Positions 1 through 6,577 of a stretch of 7,083 nucleotides of DNA are shown piece after piece (position 1 is the first letter of the stretch; each line of letters opens with the position of its first letter). The DNA comes from Chloroflexota bacterium (GTDB taxonomy: Bacteria; Chloroflexota; Dehalococcoidia; GIF9; AB-539-J10). The notes below the pieces were generated by a model. It did not search any database and was not told the origin of the DNA. It was given only the letters and a program-made list of their open reading frames with translations. Position numbers and translations under genes: made by a program. The stretch spans positions 1 to 7,083 of the forward strand of contig JAUVWD010000038.1 in the NCBI GenBank assembly GCA_030604285.1. The letters run 5' to 3'.

Positions 1-381
1 AAGCTAGTTCTTTTTGGGTTGGCAGCGGAGCAACTCTTTGTGTTGAGGTTGCGTGACTTTACTACCGCCAGTCAAATGATGCCCTACTTTCATTCTGAGC
101 TATACAAAAGGTTGGAAGTTGATATTGTTGATAATGTCATACTGGAGAAGCTACTGGGATTGAGCAGTGGTCGGGAAGAGACAATCCTTGACTACAGTTA
201 TGATAGACTCGATGCTGTGCAACGGGTATTAGACCAGGAATACCAGCTAGCCTTTCTATTAAGCCCGGTCAAGGTAGAAGTGGTCAAAGCCATTGCCGAT
301 GCTGGTGACAACATGTCGAGGAAGGCAACCTACTTTTACCCCAAGGCACCGGGGGGACTGGTTTTCCATCGGCTGGCGTAG
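1..381 (+). CDS. DUF1015 family protein, C-terminal 126 residues (5' partial)
   Basis: The reading frame is open from the first base, so the TTG at 19 is an internal leucine codon and the gene begins outside the window. The C-terminus has the pattern typical of DUF1015 (COG4198) proteins: an 'FLLSPVKVE' strand, then 'IADAGDNMSRKATYFYPK' and a short 'GLVFHRL' end, closed by TAG at 379-381. The family's biochemical function is not established. Family knowledge: these genes are often found beside serA and serC in clostridia and related anaerobes, which fits the serA fragment at the other end of this window. Only the tail is visible, so full length and integrity cannot be judged. The family call is made by eye from the terminal motif. 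Confidence 0.8.
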   Translation, partial: KLVLFGLAAEQLFVLRLRDFTTASQMMPYFHSELYKRLEVDIVDNVILEKLLGLSSGREETILDYSYDRLDAVQRVLDQEYQLAFLLSPVKVEVVKAIADAGDNMSRKATYFYPKAPGGLVFHRLA

Positions 382-528
382 GCACCTAATCTCCTTTTTG
401 CTGCTGATTGAACAAAATGGACAAACGTGCAATAGCGAATCGCAGCATTACAAGGAGGGTAGACTGATTACCGGAAAGAGCTTGTTCCATTCACCAGTTC
501 AGTCTTGTCTCTCTCAGCACCAACTGGT
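382..528. other. Intergenic gap between convergent genes
   Basis: This 147-bp gap lies between the stop of the DUF1015 gene (+) and the stop of the 275-codon gene (-). I see no credible small gene. It holds a T5 run near 394-398 with no good stem before it on the + strand, and the weak inverted repeat listed separately at 493-528. It may contain termination signals for both convergent genes, but no classic GC-rich hairpin with a U-tract is visible. Confidence 0.5.
493..528 (-). terminator. Weak inverted repeat just after the 275-codon gene, possible terminator
   Basis: ACCAGTT at 493-499 and AACTGGT at 522-528 are perfect 7-bp reverse complements separated by 22 nt. They lie directly after the stop codon (529-531) of the last gene of the - strand operon. 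The loop is long, the stem is not GC-rich and no T-run follows, so it is a poor match to an intrinsic terminator. It may be chance. Confidence 0.2.
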
Positions 529-1356
529 TCACATATAGGCAAGACGTGCATAACGGCTTCTAACAAAATGATACTGTATGTTTTGCCAAAGGCTGCTTAT
601 GGCAGGATCAGGTATAGCTCTAATCACTTGTAAACAATGGCTCTCGACTGCTAGATATTCTAATGGCAATATGCTAATTGCGTTTGAAGCAATGAAAGGC
701 TTTTCCGAGAAGCGCATACCTAATTCAGCAACGTTCTTGAAGGGTTGAACGCCAAGTCGAGCCAGATGCCAACAAGTCGCGAGCGTCACGCAGGTGTATC
801 TTGTAACAGGTTCATCCCCCTTTTCATTGAAGCTTAATACCACGGCTGTTTTCACTAAGTCATGGGGAACCTCTTGCTGCCATTGCTTTGTGGGAGCTGC
901 CAAACGGCGTGAAAGACCCCCGCGGAATAGCAGGTCTAGAGGTCGCTCGGCTTCTATTTGCCGCAGCATTTTCAAATCGCGTGAGCGAACAGAAAAAGTC
1001 TTTGCTGCCCCTTTGGTCTTTGCCATACGAGCCAGCAAGGAGAGTAGAGAATCACCTACGGTTGAAAGCTTGGACTCGTATAAAATATGGTCCAAAAGTA
1101 AGCCAAGCTTGGCAAATTCCTGCCTAACCGTCTCCCAGTTAACTATCACATCCGGTCCCTGTGGGTCATTAATATCATCCACCAACAAAGTGAGACAATA
1201 AGTCTTGTCGCTTGACTCCGCACCTTTGACCAGCTCTCTAGTTAGGTAAATCTCATCTTCTAGGTCCTTGAAAAGATGTGGAATATCAAGGGCCTCAGAG
1301 GGGGACATGTGAGCAAACTCTATATTTAGATCAACCCTGTTTGCTTTGAAAGACAT
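529..1356 (-). CDS. Uncharacterised 275-residue protein, last gene of the operon
   Basis: I do not recognise the family. The ATG at 1354-1356 is supported by AGAGGG at 1364-1369, 7 nt upstream, and the stop is TGA. The start lies 31 nt inside the end of the ATPase gene, which suggests translational coupling. The protein looks soluble, with no signal peptide or membrane segment. Visible landmarks are an acidic N-terminal third, a hydrophobic strand ending in paired aspartates ('LTLLVDDIND', D60-D61), a second segment around 'HILYESKL' (E94), a basic middle (residues 111-152), 'RYTCVTLATCWHLARLG' (186-202) and 'ILPLEYLAVE' (229-238). The DD pair and the later glutamates could be metal or catalytic residues, but no known nuclease, protease or transferase motif is evident. 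Its position suggests it works with the ATPase and the 596-residue protein. Coding status is well supported by length, start signal and overlap. Function is unknown. Confidence 0.8.
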   Translation of the reverse strand: MSFKANRVDLNIEFAHMSPSEALDIPHLFKDLEDEIYLTRELVKGAESSDKTYCLTLLVDDINDPQGPDVIVNWETVRQEFAKLGLLLDHILYESKLSTVGDSLLSLLARMAKTKGAAKTFSVRSRDLKMLRQIEAERPLDLLFRGGLSRRLAAPTKQWQQEVPHDLVKTAVVLSFNEKGDEPVTRYTCVTLATCWHLARLGVQPFKNVAELGMRFSEKPFIASNAISILPLEYLAVESHCLQVIRAIPDPAISSLWQNIQYHFVRSRYARLAYM

Positions 1357-2222
1357 TTTTCTACCCTCTTGACAAGATATTCCGCCAGCTTATCGAAGTC
1401 TGTTTCCCTTTTTAGGTCGTCAAACACAATGATCCGTTCGAGCCACTTAAGGTCCATAAGTTCCTTTATTTGATTAAGAAAGAACTCTTCTCCTGCTTCT
1501 TTGACATGCCTTTCAAGCAACCTACTATAAATAGTGACCTGGCTTTGGCAAGTCTCTCTATCGGCATTCGACAAGATACTCAAGTCAGGAACTGCGCTCG
1601 CCACTAGCACGAATGCTCTAAAGTCCGCCTCATCCATGTCTCGCTGACGCTTAAGGAATCTGGCAAACTCGGATGTTCCCTTAACCGATTGCCACCCCCA
1701 TCGGAAGAAAATGACTATCAGGTCACAAATATACATTGCCAGTGCACTTAAATCACGCAGACCACTTGCAGAATCGAAGATAACAAAATCGTATTCGCTC
1801 GCGATGTCGCTGCAGAACTTTTACATCCTTCGAAAGGGCTCCACCCCCTCAAGGTGGATCGCCTCTCCAGCGGGGGCAGCCGGAAGTAGATGCAGTTTCC
1901 CTAATTGCCCCGACTCTTGCAAAATCCGGACATTAGCTCTTATCTCCGGCCCAGCTAGTTCCTGGGTTGCGTCTAGGATGTGGCTACGCAATGCTTCAAG
2001 CCCTATGGGAAGGCTGGTAATAGTACCCGGTTGTAAATATCTCCACAGAGCGGCTTCAGTAGGTTTGTCGATCCCAAAAACAGTGTGAAGTCCCGGGGCT
2101 TCCAAGTCCATATCTATGCAGAGCACATTCTTACCGTGTTTCGCTAACGCTGCCGCCACATTGGCTGTACCCGTCGTTCTCCCTGTCCCGCCTTTGTATG
2201 AGTAGAACATTAACTTAATCAA
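1326..2222 (-). pseudogene. ParA/MinD-like KGGxGR-variant P-loop ATPase, interrupted by an in-frame TAA
   Basis: Two open segments (2222-1821 and 1820-1326) lie in the same frame, separated only by TAA at 1821-1823 (codon 134). Together they give 298 residues plus that stop, a normal ParA/MinD-like length. The N-terminal half has the deviant Walker A 'SYKGGTGRTT' (signature Lys10, with Arg in place of the usual second Lys) and a switch-like 'DMDLEAPGL' (37-45). Just after the stop comes a good Walker B strand, 'YDFVIFDSASG' (144-154, Asp150), then 'CDLIVIFFRWG'. ATPases of this SIMIBI group act as nucleotide-driven dimer switches. The KGG-x-GR variant is known from uncharacterised bacterial gene clusters. 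The start is TTG (2220-2222) with AGGAGG at 2228-2233, 5 nt away; the next ATG, 12 nt downstream, would be too far from it. The N-terminal fragment lacks Walker B and the C-terminal fragment lacks the P-loop, so neither should work alone. A base-calling error or a real nonsense mutation are both possible. Confidence 0.85.
1364..1369 (-). promoter_or_regulatory. Ribosome binding site for the 275-codon gene
   Basis: AGAGGG on the - strand, 7 nt before the ATG at 1354-1356 and inside the 3' end of the ATPase frame. It gives the last gene its own initiation signal, so its translation need not depend entirely on ribosomes crossing the interrupted ATPase gene. Confidence 0.6.
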
Positions 2223-2227
2223 CCTGC

Positions 2228-2233
2228 CCTCCT
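2228..2233 (-). promoter_or_regulatory. Ribosome binding site that decides the TTG start of the ATPase
   Basis: AGGAGG on the - strand, 5 nt before TTG at 2220-2222. The in-frame ATG at 2208-2210 would be 17 nt away, so TTG is the better start. Confidence 0.7.
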
Positions 2234-2247
2234 GTGAAAGAGTTTGG

Positions 2248-4038
2248 CTAGCTATGCTCTAGAGCTTTCAACCGGTCATCAATCTTGCGCAGCTCCCTGA
2301 GTATCTCATCATTCTTGATACCAAGTTTGTGCACGTCATCGAATAACTTGGTAAACTTATCACGAGTAACCAAATATTGCTGCTGCTCTTTAAGCTCTTC
2401 GAGTCCTGCTCTCAGGTCCCTCAGTTTGTTCTGCACCCCTTCCAAAGATGGAGGCACCCTTACGCCAGCTTTTGTTGCTTCTGTTACCATTTTGGAAATG
2501 GTTGCCTTTAGTGAACTGGAAAGGTTGTCGATGGCGCGGTCTATGCTTGCCGGGACAGCCTCCCCAGGCATCTCTGATTTTTCTCTGCTAGAGACATAAC
2601 TCTGGTAATCATTCAGTGCCTCCAAAGTGCGTTGAGTAGCGAATATGCTAAAACTGTCTCGGTCCCACACCCATTGCCACTCCACGCGCCTATTTCTACC
2701 AAAAATCAGATTGCCATAAAGCTCCCTCATTAGTTCTTCGAGAATAATAGGATTACCAATCCCGAATTCCAAGAGGTCGACAACAATGCTCAGCAGCAAG
2801 GGAACAAATACCTTGTCGCCATAGCGTAGAGCTACTCGATTTTCTCGACTTTGCCGCAGGTAGGCACGGTTGAACTGGGCGCTTTCGCCGATAGGAAGAA
2901 AAAAGACGTATTCCCAGTTATCTAGCATGGGGCGCACAGAAGGGTCCCTGTACTTCTCAACTACTGAAACTAGAGCCCTTTCCAACCTTGGTCTTAGCGT
3001 TAGCCCTAATGCCGGCTCTTTATCAGCGTACGTAGTGACTAATCCATCCAGCACCATCAAATTATTCAACCAATTAACCTTTTCTACATGTTCGATTTGT
3101 TGCCCTGCATAGTCAGCGGAACCTAGATCCCAATATGCATAACGAACATCGTCCTTCCCCTCTAGCTTCATCTGATTGTCCTCGCACATTCCTCCTGCTT
3201 CGAGTTCCTCTACCCACTGCAGAAGCCCTTCCCGGGCACCTCGCATACATTCGAGCAACTTATACCTGTCAAAGTTGAAGGGCGAGGCTTTTATTTTCTC
3301 GTCATCGAGCCATCGAGACTCCAGAAGGTCAGCTTCCTCAGGAATATTTTCTCGCCGTTCTAACGGCAACACTATGGCGTCAATATCGTCAAAGGCTTTA
3401 CAAGCAGTCCAGGTGAAATACAGGAGAGGTGGTATTGCCGGGTCATCTGTCCAGCGGAAGCCTTTTTGGTCTGAAGAGTAGCAACTCATCATAAAATCTA
3501 TGGCGGCATCAACAGTGCGGCATAAATCGTCAAAGAAACCTGCCTCAAGTGTGCTCACTGCCTTAGCTTTGCCCTGGTGGGGGGAAAACAGCTGCCATAC
3601 ATATAAACCCGTGCCAACTACCCACGTAGCGCAGTCTAGATTCCTTGGCACCTGTTTTACTCCACGGGCAAGGACCATTGGCGCCCCTAAATTGGAATAG
3701 GGCTCGCCTGTAAACTGATAGGGTTCCCCCGACTCACTTGGCGTTACAAGGTCAAATAGCCTTTTAACATCTTGGAAGAAAGCCTCTCTAAACTCGGGTT
3801 TCTCTTGCAGTCTACCTATTAAGCGTGGAAGGAGGTTCTCATTCAGTGCTGGCAACAAAAATGAGCACAGCGCTTCCGCTAGCAGAACCGGGCCGTGCTC
3901 GGAGGTTTCCATTTGTTTCTCCTGAGCGCTTCTGTTTGCGTAGTAGCCTCGTTTCAGGCGGTCCTCAATCAAAGCATCCCAAGCTCTGGTGATGTCTTCC
4001 AACAGGATTTGCGAACTTCGCTGTAATAACTGTGGCAT
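2248..4038 (-). CDS. Uncharacterised 596-residue, probably helical-repeat protein with C-terminal coiled coil
   Basis: I do not recognise a named family. The ATG at 4036-4038 has an AGGAGG site 7 nt upstream, and the start is 12 nt after the membrane-YkgJ gene. No signal peptide or clear TM segment is seen, so it is probably cytosolic. Residues 1-100 are predicted helical. Residues 105-220 contain 'NLDCATWVVGTGLYVW' (133-148) and 'GFRWTDDPAIPPLLYFTWTA' (193-212), with the aromatic and Pro/Asp spacing typical of alpha/alpha-toroid repeats of the terpene-cyclase/prenyltransferase type. Residues 320-480 give a similar impression, with 'VNWLNNLMVLDGL' (321-333) and 'WQWVWDRDSFSIFATQRTLEAL' broken across 455-475. 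The catalytic DxDD and DDxxD motifs of terpene cyclases are not evident, so a scaffold or sensor role is as likely as an enzyme. Residues 497-596 are charged and heptad-like, consistent with a coiled coil. Conserved coding length and a perfect ribosome binding site make the gene itself secure. The toroid idea is inference. Confidence 0.8.
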   Translation of the reverse strand: MPQLLQRSSQILLEDITRAWDALIEDRLKRGYYANRSAQEKQMETSEHGPVLLAEALCSFLLPALNENLLPRLIGRLQEKPEFREAFFQDVKRLFDLVTPSESGEPYQFTGEPYSNLGAPMVLARGVKQVPRNLDCATWVVGTGLYVWQLFSPHQGKAKAVSTLEAGFFDDLCRTVDAAIDFMMSCYSSDQKGFRWTDDPAIPPLLYFTWTACKAFDDIDAIVLPLERRENIPEEADLLESRWLDDEKIKASPFNFDRYKLLECMRGAREGLLQWVEELEAGGMCEDNQMKLEGKDDVRYAYWDLGSADYAGQQIEHVEKVNWLNNLMVLDGLVTTYADKEPALGLTLRPRLERALVSVVEKYRDPSVRPMLDNWEYVFFLPIGESAQFNRAYLRQSRENRVALRYGDKVFVPLLLSIVVDLLEFGIGNPIILEELMRELYGNLIFGRNRRVEWQWVWDRDSFSIFATQRTLEALNDYQSYVSSREKSEMPGEAVPASIDRAIDNLSSSLKATISKMVTEATKAGVRVPPSLEGVQNKLRDLRAGLEELKEQQQYLVTRDKFTKLFDDVHKLGIKNDEILRELRKIDDRLKALEHS

Positions 4039-4045
4039 CTCTTCA

Positions 4046-4051
4046 CCTCCT
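4046..4051 (-). promoter_or_regulatory. Strong ribosome binding site of the 596-codon gene
   Basis: AGGAGG on the - strand, 7 nt before the ATG at 4036-4038. It overlaps the TGA stop (4051-4053) of the preceding gene by one base, so termination and initiation are adjacent and probably coupled. Confidence 0.75.
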
Positions 4052-5229
4052 CAATCACGGGTTTCGCCGAACCCGGCAAACACTGATGCTAGCGTCCGTC
4101 TTGCTACCCTACCTTTGAGATGCATGTTATACACCTCTGACAGAGCATCAAGCATCCGTTGCGTCTCTTCAGGCGTAGTCCATCCTTGCCCAACACCTGG
4201 GCAGGTCTTAATTATGCAGAGCCCGGTGAACATATCAACATAGAGGGGGAATGCCCGGCAGACGGCGGGTTTCACGAGATTGATTTCACACTCACCGTTA
4301 TATTTCCAGAAGGGACAGGACATGTCTTCCTTTAACTTAATTGCATATTCCCGTTCTCCGGCTTCTTCATGCTGAACCACAAGGCGCCTGAATCGCTCTG
4401 GCCCTACAAACCTCCGAATAAGGTTGGCATCTTCGGTGGTAAGCAGAATCTCATGAAAACGTCTACCCAAAAGAGATTCAAAATCGCCTGATACCCCTGC
4501 GAAAGGACCGCAGCACGGCTTTGGACATTTGCCCCTGAGGCATTTGAAGTTAAGCTTCCCATCCTGAAAGTAAGGCGCCTCCATTTCTCTCCTTTCTAGC
4601 AAATGAAACCGTTCCAGCCAGAATTCCTTATGCGTGCCTGTCAAGTAGGCTATCCCAATCAGATACAAAAAGAACAGGGCATTTAAGCAATAATACCAGA
4701 GAATGGGGAAGGAAAACAAATCGTTGAGGAAAAATAGGGCAGCCAGTGGGACGAGCAGAGAGCTAGCCAAATAGCGCCGCTTCCTACCTAAGAAACGGGA
4801 TAAGATGTCCAAATCGCTAAAGGTGTAGACGAGGAAGCTGGCAAGAGTGATTCCTAATGCCACCCATGGTAGGTAGGTGATCCCAGGTGCGATAGCTAGG
4901 ATCAGTAGTGGCAAAGCTACCACAAGCGGATAAACCCCGAAAAATTCCGAAGCAATATTGCCATATTGCATCCCCTTACTAGCCCTTCGGACATCCTCTG
5001 CTGGGCTTCGGCTAAGGAGACCACTTGCGTTAGCGTAAAACAATGTGGCAAAGAGAAAAGCCACAAAAGCAACTACCAAAAACGGAAGACCAGTCCGAAA
5101 GTTAGAGAATTCCTGGCGTAGTAGCACAAAGCTAAGCAGCAATCCGGTTACCGCTGTAAAGACCGAAGTGAACTGAACGCTGGTACTTGCTTCGCCTCGT
5201 AGAGCTTCAGTACGGTCTTTTAGCTCCAT
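4051..5229 (-). CDS. Polytopic membrane protein with C-terminal YkgJ-like CxnCC metal/cluster domain
   Basis: The ATG at 5227-5229 is chosen over the open frame extending to 5355 because AGGAG lies 5 nt before it and the extension would run 126 nt into the decarboxylase gene. The product is 392 residues. About six hydrophobic helices occupy residues 19-38, 48-68, 97-115, 118-137, 153-171 and 174-197, preceded by a charged N-terminus, so both ends are probably cytoplasmic. Residues 225-345 match the YkgJ/UPF0153 'zinc- or iron-chelating' pattern: C230, C235, C239-C240 ('KCPKPCCGPF'), then 'CPFWKYNGEC' (C305, C314), 'RPxxCRxFP'-like 'KPAVCRAFP' (C324), and further C338 and C343. YkgJ-type domains are thought to bind a metal or Fe-S cluster, but few members have known functions. 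Fusion to a multi-TM region is uncommon as far as I know. The gene starts 10 nt after the decarboxylase stop, which suggests a shared job at the membrane. The TM region is not a recognised transporter. Confidence 0.85.
   Translation of the reverse strand: MELKDRTEALRGEASTSVQFTSVFTAVTGLLLSFVLLRQEFSNFRTGLPFLVVAFVAFLFATLFYANASGLLSRSPAEDVRRASKGMQYGNIASEFFGVYPLVVALPLLILAIAPGITYLPWVALGITLASFLVYTFSDLDILSRFLGRKRRYLASSLLVPLAALFFLNDLFSFPILWYYCLNALFFLYLIGIAYLTGTHKEFWLERFHLLERREMEAPYFQDGKLNFKCLRGKCPKPCCGPFAGVSGDFESLLGRRFHEILLTTEDANLIRRFVGPERFRRLVVQHEEAGEREYAIKLKEDMSCPFWKYNGECEINLVKPAVCRAFPLYVDMFTGLCIIKTCPGVGQGWTTPEETQRMLDALSEVYNMHLKGRVARRTLASVFAGFGETRD
4058..4075 (-). repeat. Small hairpin at the 3' end of the membrane-YkgJ gene
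   Basis: CGGGTT at 4058-4063 and AACCCG at 4070-4075 form a 6-bp stem with a 6-nt loop. It is coding sequence for the last residues and ends a few bases before the next gene's ribosome binding site. With no T-run it is not a terminator. It could tune coupling or mRNA stability, or be chance. Confidence 0.3.
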
Positions 5230-5234
5230 CTGCA

Positions 5235-5239
5235 CTCCT
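5235..5239 (-). promoter_or_regulatory. Ribosome binding site that decides the start of the membrane-YkgJ gene
   Basis: AGGAG on the - strand, 5 nt before ATG at 5227-5229 and directly after the TAG stop (5240-5242) of the decarboxylase. It supports the short form of the protein over the 42-residue longer open frame. Confidence 0.7.
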
Positions 5240-6577
5240 CTACAAAAAGTCTCCACCCTCGCTAAGGTAAAGGTCTTCCTCAGACGTTCTCTGTCTGACC
5301 ATATCGATGGCGCCGTCCTCTCGCACCAAGAAAATAGCTGGTGACGGAAAAGCATTGAAATGAGTATTTAGAACTGTTGAGTAGGCGCCACATTGCTCAA
5401 AGATGATACGGTCTCCCTCTCTCAACATAGGAAGGCCTACCCGAGTGGTATTCAATGGCTGCTCACGGTGACGACCCTTGGTTGTCAAATTCGTGAATTC
5501 ATCCAGTGAATCGCAGAGGCGTCCAACGAGGTGATACTCGGCCTGACCACCACGTTCGTCCTGTTTCAAACAGGAGACACGATATGTTTGCCCAGCCAGA
5601 ATACTATCGAGAAGATGATGATAGCCTGTATCCAACACTGCAATAGTTCCAGCATATGGGTTAAATTTAATGTTTGACACCGTAGATACCAGGACACCCT
5701 GATATACCAGATACCTTCCAGGTTCCACTATGAGGTCGAAGTCCGGAGGTTGCGTTGTCTCTCTCAGAGCTTTCTCGATTACGGTTGCCCAAGTGGAAAT
5801 GGGCATGGTTTCCTCTGGTGGAAAGCCGCCGCCTATGTCCAGGTATCGCATTTCGAATCCCAGGCCGAGGTTTCTTAACCTTTGGCAGAAATTCAATACC
5901 ACTTGGACGGCTTTGCCGTGTAAAGAAACGTCGAGCAAATTAGACCCCAAATGGAAGTGGAATCCCTTGAGTTTGAGGTGGTCTGCTCTGGCGCTAAGAA
6001 TTTCCCTGACAAGATGTTCCGCGCTGTCACACTGGCCTTCATTCTGCCATAAGCTAACCCCGAATTTGGAGCGCTGGTGTCCCGTTGTAATGACACCACT
6101 CTCTACTCTGGGGTCAGAGTCAACTGCTGGGTTGACCCTTATGAGAACCCCCGTGAGAGTTTCCAGGCTCTTTGCCACCCTGTAGATTTTTTCCATATCC
6201 GAAAAAGAATCGATGGATAATATATCTATACCCTTTGTTATTGCAAAGGCTAATTCAGGCTCTTGCTTAACTATGCTTGTATAGATAATTCTGTCGGGGC
6301 TGGCGCCAGCCCTTAGAGCAAAAGCTATCTCACCTCCTGAAGAACAATCCAACCACAGCCCTTCATTCAGGGGAATTTGTACAATCGCAGGACAAAAACA
6401 GCTTTTCATCGAATAGCAGAAAATGCTGCGGGGGATCTTAGGTAAAAATGCTCTTTTCAAGCACTGGATCTTGTCCAAAATCTGTTTTTCCCAATAAACA
6501 TAAAAAGGCGTCTCATGCTTACGGAGTATCTGTCTGATATCTTTTTTTTGCCCTAAAGTAAGCATCTGTGCTTGCAC
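5240..6577 (-). CDS. Fold-type III PLP-dependent decarboxylase (ornithine/diaminopimelate/arginine group 2)
   Basis: The family makes an amine by removing the alpha-carboxylate of an amino acid, using pyridoxal phosphate at a dimer interface. Core residues are all present (numbering from the GTG at 6577): PLP-Schiff-base Lys58 in 'YSMKSC', 'RSKFGV' (169-174), His209 in 'GFHFHLGSN', the phosphate-binding 'DIGGGF' (247-252), Glu285 in 'VEPGR', catalytic Cys355-Asp356 in 'GRLCDSLDEF', and Tyr399 in 'CGAYS', followed by 'FNAF'. Two domains, an N-terminal TIM barrel and a C-terminal beta domain, fit the 441-445 residue length. The 'CDSLD' motif is nearer to ornithine-type 'CDGLD' than to the 'CESGD' of LysA, so I would not call it lysA; the substrate is unknown. 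Start choice is unsettled: GTG at 6577 is only 1 nt from GGAGG (6579-6583), while ATG at 6565 is 13 nt from it. As first gene of the operon it may supply or modify an amine used by the membrane-YkgJ protein, but this is inference. Confidence 0.9.
   Translation of the reverse strand: MQAQMLTLGQKKDIRQILRKHETPFYVYWEKQILDKIQCLKRAFLPKIPRSIFCYSMKSCFCPAIVQIPLNEGLWLDCSSGGEIAFALRAGASPDRIIYTSIVKQEPELAFAITKGIDILSIDSFSDMEKIYRVAKSLETLTGVLIRVNPAVDSDPRVESGVITTGHQRSKFGVSLWQNEGQCDSAEHLVREILSARADHLKLKGFHFHLGSNLLDVSLHGKAVQVVLNFCQRLRNLGLGFEMRYLDIGGGFPPEETMPISTWATVIEKALRETTQPPDFDLIVEPGRYLVYQGVLVSTVSNIKFNPYAGTIAVLDTGYHHLLDSILAGQTYRVSCLKQDERGGQAEYHLVGRLCDSLDEFTNLTTKGRHREQPLNTTRVGLPMLREGDRIIFEQCGAYSTVLNTHFNAFPSPAIFLVREDGAIDMVRQRTSEEDLYLSEGGDFL

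Noticed and set aside
293..538. 81-codon + strand frame overlapping the DUF1015 end
   Set aside because: It overlaps the recognised DUF1015 terminus in another frame and shows no protein-like pattern or start signal.
794..1201. 135-codon + strand open frame opposite the 275-codon gene
   Set aside because: It lies wholly antisense to a gene with a clear ribosome binding site and operon context, and its Ser/Arg-rich composition is typical of a shadow frame.
1737..1823. Frameshift as the cause of the broken ATPase
   Set aside because: Both halves are in the same frame and the intervening codons encode the expected Walker B strand, so only a nonsense codon is needed.
1821..1823. Selenocysteine or pyrrolysine recoding
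   Set aside because: The codon is TAA, whereas those amino acids use TGA and TAG; no structure suggesting recoding is visible.
1711..2088. 125-codon + strand open frame opposite the ATPase
   Set aside because: It is antisense to the P-loop/Walker B coding region, which is clearly the real frame.
5230..5355. Longer N-terminus for the membrane-YkgJ protein
   Set aside because: It would overlap the decarboxylase by over 100 nt, while a well-placed AGGAG precedes the internal ATG at 5229.
5240..6577. Naming the decarboxylase lysA
   Set aside because: The active-site loop is closer to the ornithine type and the neighbours are not lysine-pathway genes.
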